Shown: positions 9,712 through 19,608 of the stretch, in pieces
Position numbering within the stretch: the first letter of the stretch is position 1
How the letters are laid out: each line of letters starts with the position of its first letter
Assembly: GCA_006503475.1 (NCBI GenBank)
Contig: RSEH01000147.1
Coordinates: forward strand, 56,667-120,666
DNA length: 64,000 nucleotides
Direction: 5' to 3'
From: Stentor roeselii
Lineage: Eukaryota > Ciliophora > Heterotrichea > Heterotrichida > Stentoridae
Notes under the pieces: generated by a model
Told to the model about the DNA's origin: nothing
The model's database searches: none
The model's input: only the letters and a program-made list of their open reading frames with translations
Program-made: the position numbers and the translations under genes

Positions 9712-11385
9712 ATGAACTCAAAACTCAAAAAAGTCAAAAAGAGAAAAATTCAGAAGATTTTTAGAACTTGGATTAAATTTTGTAGTGATTTGTAAGAAAA
9801 ATTCAGAAAAAAACTTAGAAAAGATATTGTTAAGGCTTATTTGTTCAGGTTTAGAAAACTTTTAAATAAATCTCTTCGAGGCTTTCAAATGGCCGGGATT
9901 TTTTATAGAAGAATAATTGTGTTTAAGATGTTTAAGAAAAATATTCAGGAAATAGTGGAAAAAAGAGAGGGGAAGATTGAAAATGCGAAAAAAAAAATCA
10001 TGAAAAAAAGAACTTTTCTTAGGTTTAAGAAAATAATGGTTCTAAGATTTAAAAGAAGAGAAAAAGAGATTAAGGCTCAAAGGTTTAAAATTATGAAAAG
10101 TTTACAAAAGGTTTGGAAGGGATGGAAAAAGTGGAAAGAGTTTAAGAAAAGGTTTGATTTGTTTGTGGTTCGAAGGGTTAAACTTGATATTAAAAGGTTG
10201 ATCAATATTTGGAATCGGAAAAGACTCAGAAATAGTAAAATCGAATATTTTCAATATAAAAGTTTGAATTTCAGAAATAATTTACTCACCCGAAAAGCTT
10301 TGAAAGCGTTTCACATGAATTTAATTCAACTTAAAAGTCAGAAAAAACTCGCTTTTTTCTTTAAATTGTGGAAAAAAGTTCATGAAAAGTCGATGAAACA
10401 TCTGAAAGATTTCACTGAAACTTGCCGCACTAGACATCTGATGAATTTTTACTTTAAAATGTTGAAAAAATCTGCAGATTTTAGCAAACTTGAAAGAAAA
10501 GCTGACAATTTTTTCCTGAAACTAAATTTTTTAAGAATAAAAAAAGGAATTTCAGGAGTTATCCGAAAGAAAGCAGCTCTGGGGAATAAAAATCTGGAAA
10601 TCTGCAAAAAATCATTGAAAAAAATAGTATTTTTTATTCAGGCTTTGAAATATTTTCTTATTTTGAAACGATTTTCAGCCTCCCAGAAACAAAAGAGAAA
10701 TAATTTAACACAAGCGAAAAACTTTTATAATAAAAAAGTCCTTCAAAGATTAAAAAAAAACTCTTTTGATGGCTGGAAAACTCTTCCTATCGTAATTTTT
10801 TCTTAGATAACCCTCGTTGAAAAACACCGAAACTTAAAAATCACTGAAAAAATCTTCGAATTCTTTAAAAAAAACCTGCAAAAAACTAAAGAAAACCTAA
10901 AAAAAGCTGAAAATTTCTGGATTTTTTCAACTTCCAGAAGATTTTTCCACACTTTTCAATTAAAAATAATTCCAAGGATTCTAAACAAGTCAAAAATCCT
11001 AAAATTTTTAAAACATCAGCGGAAAAAAAAGCTTTTTTCTGTATTAAAAAGGTATATTCACCAAAAATCCGAAAAAAGAAGTCAAAACAAATTCCATCAT
11101 TTCGAGAAAAATCTAAAAATCAAGGTTTTAGTCTCCTTAAAGTTAAGAGCTCTGAAGAAACAAGAGTCAAGAACTCTCCAATCCAGGTAAAAAACACTCA
11201 GGATAAAATGGATGTTATTTGACAGAAAATGCAAAATCTTAACCAAATCTTTCACTTACTGGAAGTTTCTTCACAGAACACGTCTGATTTTAATATCTCA
11301 GATATACGAAAAATACTCATCATCCTTAAACCTCTGGAAAAATCTTCTTTGCCATACTTCATCTAATCTAATAAACATCTACTAG
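9712..11385 (+). CDS. SFI1-like centrin-binding repeat protein, spliced across three 15-nt introns
   Basis: The frame starts at ATG 9712 and continues to the TAG at 11383-11385 only if three 15-nt introns are removed: 9792-9806, 10792-10806 and 11187-11201. Each is GTAA...AG and each contains the stop that otherwise ends the frame. The predicted protein is 542 aa and very basic. It has repeated aromatic/hydrophobic helices (LQKVWKGWKKWKEFKKR, LAFFFKLWKKVHEKSM, MNFYFKMLKKS, FLRIKKGISG) spaced ~25-40 residues apart. This resembles SFI1 centrin-binding repeats, which bind centrin filaments in basal bodies and contractile fibres. The family call is inferred from the repeat pattern; the splicing is directly supported by frame continuity. 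Confidence 0.82.
9792..9806 (+). other. 15-nt intron 1 of SFI1-like gene
   Basis: GTAAGAAAAATTCAG. Removing it excises the in-frame TAA at 9793-9795 and keeps frame. Confidence 0.8.
10792..10806 (+). other. 15-nt intron 2 of SFI1-like gene
   Basis: GTAATTTTTTCTTAG, phase 0. Excision removes the in-frame TAG, and ~127 further open codons follow with the same composition. Confidence 0.85.
11187..11201 (+). other. 15-nt intron 3 of SFI1-like gene
   Basis: GTAAAAAACACTCAG. Removes the in-frame TAA and leads to another 60 open codons. Confidence 0.82.
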
Positions 11386-11502
11386 CCCACCATTTTCTCT
11401 ATAAATCCTTTATTTTCCATACCACCCCAAAGAACCTTTCATAATTCCAAAAATCAATCCTTTCCAATTTCCAATATTCTCATAAACATTCCAGTATAAA
11501 TA

Positions 11503-12606
11503 ATGGGCAGCTGCAACAAAATACCCAGAACCGACTCAAATGAAGAAATAAAAAACAACTCAGTAAACCGAGGACAACACCCAGGACCTCGTCAATCAGG
11601 ACCTTCAGGAAATCCAGTTTCTCATTCAAACCAGGCGAACATAAACAACCGAATGCCTCCGATCCCAAGTGGGTCTCCACATCCTGCACATCCTTCTTAC
11701 CCTCCTCAGCCTCCTCAACCTCCTCAGCCTCCTCAACCTCCTCAGGCCCGACAGTCCTTCGTTCCTATCAACCAATACAACAGTTACCAGCAGAACAACC
11801 CGAATTACAATGGTCAAAATCGGTACCCTCCTCAGCAAAATTATAATCCTCAGAACAACTACCCGATTCAAAACCCTTACTTTCAATCTATCCCTATCTC
11901 TTCAAATCGAAATGATTTTGGACCTGTTGTGGCTGAAACTAAATCAGTTCAAAGATTTTCCAGAATTTTAGAGGATAAGATTTTTATTGTTGATGCTGGC
12001 GATAACTCGCATTGGATTAATTTTAAATATAAGTCGATTTATCCTGCGAAGGCTTTGATTCATTATTTTGTGAGGGAAGGGTTTGATAAGCCGACTGGAA
12101 AGCACTACTTTTATACTAATCCGCAGACCATGCCGAAAACTTGTGAATATAACCTTGATGCTGGAAATGAAGTTAAGTTTGAAAGGATTTATAAGACTTT
12201 TTTTTCTAATATCAGTCAGGGGTTGCTTGAGGTTCAGGATAAGTTGACCTTTCCTTTGGTTATTGAAATTGAATGTCGAAATCCTAATAATGTAAAAGAA
12301 GAACAAAATTTGACTAATTGCTATAAGATAATAAAAGAAGGTAACAATTTTACCGGAGTTTTGATTAAGCAAACGATTAGAGTTGATGGAAGTTACAAGA
12401 ATATCACAAACTTTTTTGGAACTTCAGCAAATGGAGATGAATCTGAGTGCTTGATTTGTTTAACTGAAACAAAGACAGTGGCTGTTTTACCTTGTAGACA
12501 TGTGTGCTACTGTGAAGACTGCATGAAAGAAATAGCCAAGCAGACTAAAAAAGAATGTCCTATCTGCCGACAAGCGATCTCTTCATTTTTAAAGGTTAAT
12601 CACTAG
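11503..12606 (+). CDS. RING-finger E3 ubiquitin ligase, MGRN1/RNF157/LOG2-like, N-myristoylated type
   Basis: 367 residues. The MGSC N-terminus fits myristoylation plus palmitoylation. Residues ~25-130 are Pro/Gln/Asn-rich with a PPQ repeat encoded by a CCTCAG repeat. Residues ~150-300 match the domain that precedes the RING in MGRN1-type ligases (HWINFKYKSIYPAKALIHYF, ...LVIEIECRN). The C-terminal C3HC4 RING is complete: CLIC, CRH, CEDC, CPIC. It should recruit E2~ubiquitin at membranes. The frame has no intron and stops at TAG. TATAAATA lies directly before the ATG. Confidence 0.88.
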   Translation: MGSCNKIPRTDSNEEIKNNSVNRGQHPGPRQSGPSGNPVSHSNQANINNRMPPIPSGSPHPAHPSYPPQPPQPPQPPQPPQARQSFVPINQYNSYQQNNPNYNGQNRYPPQQNYNPQNNYPIQNPYFQSIPISSNRNDFGPVVAETKSVQRFSRILEDKIFIVDAGDNSHWINFKYKSIYPAKALIHYFVREGFDKPTGKHYFYTNPQTMPKTCEYNLDAGNEVKFERIYKTFFSNISQGLLEVQDKLTFPLVIEIECRNPNNVKEEQNLTNCYKIIKEGNNFTGVLIKQTIRVDGSYKNITNFFGTSANGDESECLICLTETKTVAVLPCRHVCYCEDCMKEIAKQTKKECPICRQAISSFLKVNH

Positions 12607-12682
12607 GTAGAAGAAAGAATAAATAATCTAGACATAGAGAATAATGACAAAATAATTATTAATTATTTGTTTTTTCCTGTTT

Positions 12683-12780
12683 ATTCAAGGTATATTAATA
12701 TATTTTATTATTCATGAGAAAATCCAACTATTCAAGGTATAGTCATAATATATTTTTATTATTCCCGAAAAAATCCAACT
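12683..12780. repeat. imperfect two-copy tandem repeat (~47 and ~51 bp)
   Basis: Two adjacent copies start ATTCAAGGTAT at 12683 and 12730, and both end near AAAATCCAACT. They lie between the convergent RING-ligase and anoctamin genes. The rest of 12607-12900 is AT-rich and shows nothing else. Confidence 0.7.
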
Positions 12781-12900
12781 TTTCTCCACATTTCAAATAA
12801 TTTACCTAAAAATCAAGAAAATTCTGAAAATTTTAAAAATAATTAATCTCTCAAAATCACTACTCTTTCAATTGACAAATCATTAAACTTCCTACTTAAT

Positions 12901-15306
12901 CTAGTCCATATCAACCAGAGGCTGACACTTAGAAATATACTCCGGGTCAAGTACAACTTCCCTTGCCTCCTGCTTAACAAAAAACAATCCATATCGATGT
13001 CTTTGTTCATCAACATCCGAGACCTTATTAAAAATCCTTTCCCTAGAAATCCTATTCTGCCAACAAAGTCCATCCCTGACCTTGCTAGGGACATCAGGAA
13101 TGATCCTAGCGAGAATAATCTTAAAAAAGATAAGAATATGTTCAATAACCAAGAAATAAAGAATTTTCTCTTTATAAGTATTCAATCGAAAGATATCACT
13201 AGTAAAAACAATGATTCCTGTATTAGTAAGTGTTCCTAATATCGACACAATTCCAATAACTCTTTCCCATTCCCCAATTGAATTCGCAGGTGCTGGATAA
13301 GGCCTTCTTGTCAAATAACACAATTTAAAAGCATCTACCCTTACTTCAAAGATATTCACCAACAATGCAAGAATGGCAACAGGAGGAAAAGCTGTTGAAA
13401 ACATAGTGACATATCCATAGTCAATGATAATTTCCATGTAATCATCAAGAGGAGTTTCATATTCTTCTAGTTTGCTTTGTTTTTCATATTCACTTGCTTT
13501 TTTATGCTGACTTCCAAGTCTTTGCTCGATTTCTTTTTGAGCCTTTTTTTCAGAGTACTTGCGGTACTTTGACTTCATGTAAGGAAGGCCGAGTTCCATG
13601 ACGTTCATGCACATGTTGATTAAAAAAATAGTACCTAGTTGGATTTTTAACTCATCCATGCAACTTAAACGACAGTCAAATGCGGAACCTGTGCAACTTG
13701 ATTGACATTTTCCTTCTGCCCAGGCTTTTATGAAGGCGATGTAGAATAAGGAGGAGTAACTGTTTATGAATTGGAAAAGGTAAAGTTTTATGGCCAGGTT
13801 GTCGTTGCTTTCACTGTCGTATTCGTAGTTTTCCCAGTCGTTTAGTCTTCTGGCTATTCTTCGATATACTTGGTTCATGAATTTGATTTGGAAGGCGTTT
13901 ACGATTGCACATAGTTTTATTCCATAGTCCTCAGCCAATCTATCAATCGTGGCCTTATAAATCATCAAAGTAGAAATAATCGCAACAGTCAAAAACACAA
14001 AATTCAAAGAAACAGTAAACCCAACAGCTCTTTTAATCAAAGTCCTAACTTTTTCATTGGGTAATTTTTTTTTCTGCCCAGAGATGGGGTCTTTTCCATA
14101 AACTCCTTTAAACCTAGGTCTCTGCATTTCAACCTCATGAATAGAAGTCGTTCCCCACATCCAGCTGAGTTCACTTTGCCTTCGAATCCAAACCTGATGC
14201 AAAACAGTCGACCCCATAGCCAAAATGCAAGAAAACATCAACAAGAGCATATCAGAAACACTCATTTTTCCACTTTTCATCATCAAATCTCCATATAAAT
14301 GCTGAAAAACAAAAACAATTAACCCAAGAATCCCAGGAAAAACCAACCAAATCACGTAATACTCAAGCCAAGCGAAGTACATCGCGATTTTCTCTCCGAA
14401 GTAGTCTCGAACTCTTTTTAAGTTCTGTGGTTTCCAGAATTTCGCGAAATTTCCCCAGTTTTCTCGAAGTTCTTCAAGGTTAGAGTTGTGAAGAGGGAAC
14501 TGGGAAAGAATGATATTGTTTTCAATTAGAACTCCTAAGTCGACTTCAGAGTTGATCATAGCAAGTAAGATTTGGACTTTATCAGTATAAGTGAAATAAG
14601 AGTAGCCTTCTTTGTCGCAAGTATCTCTATCTTTGATCCATTTGCCTTCAGAATTATATCTTTTGTAAACATTGGTCTTTCCTTTCTGTATGATCTTTGG
14701 ATCGAATTCTCCATAAGGTGGTACTTGCATGTAGTCCTTTAACATCGGGTCGAATTCATCGTTAAGCCCATCTTTCTTCATATTTTCATTTAACTGAACA
14801 CGATACTCCATAAGTGAAGCTTGAACCTGCAAGTTGTTTTCAGAGCATTTGATAGTCATGAAAATCTCGTCATTATCAACTGAAAAAAATAAGTCTAAGT
14901 CAAGTCCAAGTTCTTTTTCCATCACTTTGATGACCATCGTTGTGATCATCTTTAAAAATTTACCAAGTTCGATTTTATCTCTTCTTTCGTATTCAGATTC
15001 AAAAGAATCCCAATAACTTTTTACCATTTCAGCCATGCCGATATTTTTTCCCTTTGCTGGAGAAGAGAAACTATTTTGAACAGCCTGAAGTTCCACATCT
15101 TTCGCTTCTTCTTCTATTGTTTTGAAGGTATCGAAGTAGACCTGATGACACCAATCTTTAAGAACTAGTTTTTCAAGTTCTTTCATCATTTTAACGTCAT
15201 CAGAAAAGAAGTTGGGAAAGACAAAAACATGTAGAATGTCTTTGTGTATACTTCTTCGAGCTCTTGATGACTCTTGAAAGTCGAGTAAAGGGTGGAGAAT
15301 CGACAT
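12901..15306 (-). CDS. anoctamin / TMEM16 family membrane protein (Ca2+-activated channel or lipid scramblase)
   Basis: 801 residues. A ~270-residue cytosolic N-terminus precedes about ten membrane helices. The signature is in the C-terminal half: a Cys-rich loop (CQSSCTGSAFDCRLSC) after a conserved NSY..LFYIAF helix, then MELGLPY. Next comes EIIIDYGYVTMFSTAFP with IFEVRVDAFKL, where the Glu and Asp side chains match the calcium site of TMEM16 helices 7-8. The length matches the family. Whether it is a channel or a scramblase cannot be told. Stop TAG. Its start codon lies only 6 bp from the start of the divergent LRR gene. Confidence 0.92.
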   Translation of the reverse strand: MSILHPLLDFQESSRARRSIHKDILHVFVFPNFFSDDVKMMKELEKLVLKDWCHQVYFDTFKTIEEEAKDVELQAVQNSFSSPAKGKNIGMAEMVKSYWDSFESEYERRDKIELGKFLKMITTMVIKVMEKELGLDLDLFFSVDNDEIFMTIKCSENNLQVQASLMEYRVQLNENMKKDGLNDEFDPMLKDYMQVPPYGEFDPKIIQKGKTNVYKRYNSEGKWIKDRDTCDKEGYSYFTYTDKVQILLAMINSEVDLGVLIENNIILSQFPLHNSNLEELRENWGNFAKFWKPQNLKRVRDYFGEKIAMYFAWLEYYVIWLVFPGILGLIVFVFQHLYGDLMMKSGKMSVSDMLLLMFSCILAMGSTVLHQVWIRRQSELSWMWGTTSIHEVEMQRPRFKGVYGKDPISGQKKKLPNEKVRTLIKRAVGFTVSLNFVFLTVAIISTLMIYKATIDRLAEDYGIKLCAIVNAFQIKFMNQVYRRIARRLNDWENYEYDSESNDNLAIKLYLFQFINSYSSLFYIAFIKAWAEGKCQSSCTGSAFDCRLSCMDELKIQLGTIFLINMCMNVMELGLPYMKSKYRKYSEKKAQKEIEQRLGSQHKKASEYEKQSKLEEYETPLDDYMEIIIDYGYVTMFSTAFPPVAILALLVNIFEVRVDAFKLCYLTRRPYPAPANSIGEWERVIGIVSILGTLTNTGIIVFTSDIFRLNTYKEKILYFLVIEHILIFFKIILARIIPDVPSKVRDGLCWQNRISRERIFNKVSDVDEQRHRYGLFFVKQEAREVVLDPEYISKCQPLVDMD

Positions 15307-15312
15307 TTATTA

Positions 15313-16880
15313 ATGGGAGTAATTACTAGTGTACCTCAACCAATCAAGCTACAGATTCAAGATCTGGGAAATAGTCAGTCTGATACTTTAGTAATTGATT
15401 CAGAGCATTTCGAGAATAAATATGAGTGGACGTCTAAAGCATGTCTTGCGATAATCAGCAATAAAAGATGTAAAAAAGTAGTATTCAAGCTAAACTCAAT
15501 GACAGGCAAACCAAGCAGTTTATCCAAATCTCTAACAAAAGTCCTTCAAATAACAGAAAGTCTATATTTCTACGGAAATTCTTTAAAATGTTTCGAAGAC
15601 ACCTGCTGGGAGACAAGCTGGAAAACCTGCAAAATCGAGGTAAAAATATTTAGTCCCTTGCAATAAAAGACAAGTTAACAGGTCCAGCTTTCTTAAACCT
15701 CTGCATCGGTTTAAGCGAAAACACAAAATTAAAAGAACTGACCCTCGGATCTCTGACCCTTTCTGACATATCAGAACTGAACAAGTCCTTAAAAAAAAAC
15801 ACTTCTTTAAAATCTCTCAACATTCTTTGCGACATTCGAATAGTAAGCGATTCAAGTTCTAACGAGTCCCTCGAGTCCTCAGCCCCTTCAACAACTCATT
15901 CAATTCAAGGTTCTTCTCATTTATTAAGCGACAATTCAGGAGTTTCAAGCTATTCTCTGACAAACTACATCGAGAACTGCCCTTATCTGGTCTTGGGTCT
16001 TATTCGAAACCGTTCAGTTAAACGACTGGTTTTAGAAAATCTTGACATTGACAGAGAAACTTTAAACATCTGGTCTGAAATGTTTAGATTGAATCAGAAT
16101 ATCAAAGAAATTGATATTCGAAGAGGATTTAACACCTCAGCAGCGATGACGATTTTTGCAAGTTTGAAGAGAAATCGAAAGATTAACTTGCTTAAGTTGC
16201 AAGAATGTACTTTTGGAGAAGCGGGCTTTATGTTGCTTCAAGATCTTCTTAGGGAAAATCAAGGGTTGAAGAAATTAGAAGTGAAGGACTTGATGAGGCT
16301 TAGGTATAACTCGGAGACTTCAAATGATATGAAAAATTTCTTGCTGATTATTTCAGGACTCACTGATAATCAAAGTATTTTAGAAGCGAGTGTCTCGATT
16401 CACTCAAATCATTCTTGTGTTCCTCAGTCTTTCACTCCACAGGTGTCAAAAGCTTTACAGGACTTGGGAAAGTTAAACAGGTGGCTGGTTTCTTTGAAAA
16501 TCGAAGGGTTTAAACTATCAGGAAATGATATTTGTGGACTTTTAATCGGGTTGAAGGAAAATTCAGTTATGAAGACCTGTGTGTTGACGAGTAACTTAGT
16601 TGAATGGAAAGACTTGAGTTATATTTTAACTCTTGTTGAAGAACTTGAGGTTTTAATGGTACTTGACTTGCAAGACAACAAGATTTTGACTTACACTGAC
16701 CTGGAGAACTTAAAAGGAAAGTTCGTAGCTTCTCAAAGTCTCGCTTTTATGAAAGAAAGTCTTCTTTTGCTGCTTAAAGGGTTGAAATGTGAAGTCCGCA
16801 TCAGTTCCTGGCTGTTCGACCCGATGTGCTACCCGGCAGAGATTCAACCTATTGTAAAAAAGTCAAAAAATGTACATTAG
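15313..16880 (+). CDS. LRR protein with a 14-nt intron
   Basis: The frame opens at ATG 15313 (MGVITSVPQ). An in-frame TAA within the GTAA at 15640 would end it, and reading resumes in another frame from 15654. Removing the 14 bases 15640-15653 (GT...AG) joins the frames at phase 0 and gives a 517-aa protein ending in TAG. Sequence on both sides is LRR-like (KKVVFKLNSMTG, LKELTLGSLTLSDI, VKRLVLENLDIDRET, INLLKLQECTFGEAG). It is probably a protein-binding scaffold. There is no recognisable catalytic domain. The stop overlaps that of the convergent gene at 16877. Confidence 0.78.
15640..15653 (+). other. putative 14-nt intron
   Basis: GTAAAAATATTTAG. A length of 14 (2 mod 3) is exactly what the frame change requires; no other GT...AG option of near size fits. 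A lost A in the A5 run of a 15-nt intron is the main alternative. Confidence 0.65.
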
Positions 16881-17632
16881 TTAAAATATGACTTTATTCT
16901 TGCTATCGGCCTTGATGGGCTCTTGTCTGACAATCCAAGTTTCTTCATTTTTACTTTATTACTCTCTTCTTTTGAATGAGGAGGAAGGAATTTGTTTAGC
17001 TTTTTCTTGGATAAAGACTCGATTCCGTAGTATTGAACACAAAACTCGTTTATTATTCCCCGTTCTTTAAATGATATAAAGGCTTTCAGGGTGTTAAGTT
17101 TTTTTATCTTTTCGAGAAGAAGGAGAAGTGAACGAAGTTTGAATTTTTGGAAGACTTCGAATTTTTTACGGTTTTCGAATGAAAAAAGAGATTTTGATAA
17201 GTCTTTGTGTTTTGAACGCCATTTGTAGAGATATATTTTTAAGAGCATTTTTTGCATGTTTTGGATGCCTGGATATACTCGTTTTAGGTAGTTTATTAGA
17301 CGGAGGTGGTAAAGGGTCTTTGAGTTTAGGATTGCTGATTGGAGCTTTGTTGCGTTTTCGAGGTACCGGATTTCTGCGAGTGCTAGCAGGTGTTTTAGCT
17401 CTTCTAGGTAACCTGATTTTTTTGGAGGGTTTTTTTTGCGGGATTGGTATTGAGAGGAGACTATGTATGGCTTTGAGATTTGTCCCTGGGCGTAGATTGG
17501 GTTCACATAATAGCTAATTCGAGAAATATCCAAAGTCTTATCCTGAAATTTCTCTTCATTCTGTTCATAAACTTCTTGAGAAAGTCTCCTATCAGAAGCC
17601 AAGACCTCATTAAACATATCCATCAAGTCCAT
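16877..17632 (-). CDS. basic helical protein, possibly SFI1-like
   Basis: 251 residues, strongly basic from residue ~75 on. It has aromatic-rich helices (LLKIYLYKWRSKHKDLSKS, FEVFQKFKLRSLLLLLEK, LNTLKAFISFKERG) similar in style to the centrin-binding helices of the gene at 9712. The N-terminus (MDLMDMFNEVLASDRRLS) is acidic. I do not recognise a precise family. The stop TAA overlaps the stop of the convergent LRR gene. Confidence 0.65.
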   Translation of the reverse strand: MDLMDMFNEVLASDRRLSQEVYEQNEEKFQDKTLDISRISYYVNPIYAQGQISKPYIVSSQYQSRKKNPPKKSGYLEELKHLLALAEIRYLENATKLQSAILNSKTLYHLRLINYLKRVYPGIQNMQKMLLKIYLYKWRSKHKDLSKSLFSFENRKKFEVFQKFKLRSLLLLLEKIKKLNTLKAFISFKERGIINEFCVQYYGIESLSKKKLNKFLPPHSKEESNKVKMKKLGLSDKSPSRPIARIKSYFN

Positions 17633-17682
17633 TCTTTATAATTAGTTATACTAGTGTTGTTATTTGAAATTACGACTTATAA

Positions 17683-19608
17683 ATGAGAGATAGTCTACAA
17701 ATACCCGACTCAGATGATCACTTGAAGTCAGTTCTAAAGATCTTGAAGACTCTTGGATTTTTAGAAAGCGTCACTCATCATTGTCTGAACCTCTCATCAT
17801 GCAATTCAGTGGAAAATACTTGCATTGTTAGACTGATTCACGACATTGTTTCTCAAGAAATCTTCGACGAATCTAAAATTTTTAAAGTAAGTCAGGCGAT
17901 TCAAATCTTTGTATCAAGAATAATTAACAATAAAAGTGTTCAGAAAAGAATAGATCACGTTTTTTTAGTCATCTTGATTCATTTCCACTGCCATTCTGTA
18001 TCTAAAAATTGTAGTCATGCTATTGAAGCTTTAAATATTCAGTGCACAAGATTCTGCTTGATGCATAAGCACTTTTATTTGGAGATTGAGAGACCTGTTT
18101 ATTGTTCTTGCAATAAAATACTAGAAAATTACTCAAATTCACCCTTTTTCTGCGAAACTCTAAAAAAATCGAAAATAGTGAATCTTGAAGATATTTCACA
18201 GTGCCAGAAATTTGCTTCTTTTCCTTTATTAGAGTATTCAAAGCCTTTCCTCTATAATATAATCGAAAATGTAACAAAAAGGTTAAATTTTTGTTTACTT
18301 GATAATAATTCTTCATCTGTTTCAATTTGTGGCGATGAAAACTGTAAAAAAATTGAAAATAAATCTTTTGGATCAATAAAAGTTCTCAATGATATTTACT
18401 TTATTGAACTATTAAATGAAAACTTTGGCTGTAGTATTATTGAAAATTTTCTGCTACTCTTTTCGATCCCATTTTCTATAAAGTTGAATAAAATTTACTT
18501 CCCTGAAAATGCTCCTCAAGTCTATTTGCAAGGAATTGTGTTTACTAAAGGAACTACTTGCAAATTTATTCAATCAGAGGTAGTTGCAAATAATATAATT
18601 TCATTGATAAAAAAAATGATTTTTAATGGCTTTTCGGTTGAAAGTCTTGTTTACATTAAAAAAGAAACAGTTTTAAACTATAATGAAGAAGACTTGCCTG
18701 ATATTTATAAACTTTTAAGACTTGCTTGCCAGATAGACTGGTTTAACTCTAATAAAAATTCAAATTTCACTTCTGTAGTTAAATGCGATTGGAAAGTACT
18801 TAAAGATATAGAGATAAATGAAAAGAAACAATGGATCTGCAATTGTAACTTTTATCATGATTATGAGGAGAATTTTTGTACGACTTGCTATCAAGTAAGA
18901 GAAGGACTTCAAGGATATTTCTGTAAAAGGTGTATTGAATTCACTTTTGATCAGAAATATTGCAAGAAATGCAGTTCATCATTTTTTTTCAATCCAAGTC
19001 CTCAGTCTAGTAAAAGTTTAGGTGAAATAAAAGAATATAAAGTTAATTGTATGAACTGCAATGAAAATTATAATAAAAGTTCAGAACACAAATGCAAAAT
19101 GACTTTGAGGAAAACTTGTCAAACATGTCAGAAAAAAATAAATGATACTGAAACATTTTGTATTGGATGCAGAGAAAAAAATAGTGAATCAGAAAATAAA
19201 ATGATAAATGAATCAACCCAAAAGAATACTTATGTAAATTGTGGTTATTGTAAAGATTACATGAGCATAGATCATAAATGCTTAGCTCACAAAAATGAAT
19301 TAGTAAAGGAACTTGATTGCCCAGATTGCAAATCTTATAGAGGGAAAAGTGAGTCTTGCTTAATATGCAAGAAATCTTTTGCGAATGAAGTAGAACAAGG
19401 GCCAAAACCTCAAACTAGACATGAGACAACTCATGTTATATCAAAAAATGCATGCGTTGTATGTAAAACATCTGTTGGGGACTTCTTTTGCCAAATATGC
19501 AAGTCAAAACTAAATTCTTTAACTCAAACATGTTGCTTTAGTACTAATTGCAAAGTTGTATTTAAAGAGAATATAATTTGCCTAGGTTGTAAAATTAACG
19601 GCAAGTAA
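17683..19608 (+). CDS. large Cys-rich zinc-binding protein, possibly with a degenerate ubiquitin-hydrolase-like core
   Basis: 641 residues. The N-terminal ~330 residues (HCLNLSSCNSVENTC, ...VFLVILIHFHCHSVSKNC, FSIPFSIKLNKIYFP, YLQGIVFTKGTTCKF) resemble in layout the ubiquitin-peptidase-like fold of USP-related proteins. I see no Cys/His catalytic pair, so this is tentative. From ~residue 385 the protein is a long series of CxxC knuckles (CTTC, CKRC, CKKC, CMNC, CQTC, CIGC, CGYC, CPDC, CLIC, CVVC, CQIC), i.e. multiple zinc ribbons. TATAAATG lies at the start. Stop TAA. Confidence 0.7.
   Translation: MRDSLQIPDSDDHLKSVLKILKTLGFLESVTHHCLNLSSCNSVENTCIVRLIHDIVSQEIFDESKIFKVSQAIQIFVSRIINNKSVQKRIDHVFLVILIHFHCHSVSKNCSHAIEALNIQCTRFCLMHKHFYLEIERPVYCSCNKILENYSNSPFFCETLKKSKIVNLEDISQCQKFASFPLLEYSKPFLYNIIENVTKRLNFCLLDNNSSSVSICGDENCKKIENKSFGSIKVLNDIYFIELLNENFGCSIIENFLLLFSIPFSIKLNKIYFPENAPQVYLQGIVFTKGTTCKFIQSEVVANNIISLIKKMIFNGFSVESLVYIKKETVLNYNEEDLPDIYKLLRLACQIDWFNSNKNSNFTSVVKCDWKVLKDIEINEKKQWICNCNFYHDYEENFCTTCYQVREGLQGYFCKRCIEFTFDQKYCKKCSSSFFFNPSPQSSKSLGEIKEYKVNCMNCNENYNKSSEHKCKMTLRKTCQTCQKKINDTETFCIGCREKNSESENKMINESTQKNTYVNCGYCKDYMSIDHKCLAHKNELVKELDCPDCKSYRGKSESCLICKKSFANEVEQGPKPQTRHETTHVISKNACVVCKTSVGDFFCQICKSKLNSLTQTCCFSTNCKVVFKENIICLGCKINGK

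Noticed and set aside
11626-11971. Leu/Arg-rich frames on both strands over the RING gene
   Set aside because: Shadows of the CCTCAG repeat that encodes the Pro/Gln-rich part of the RING ligase.
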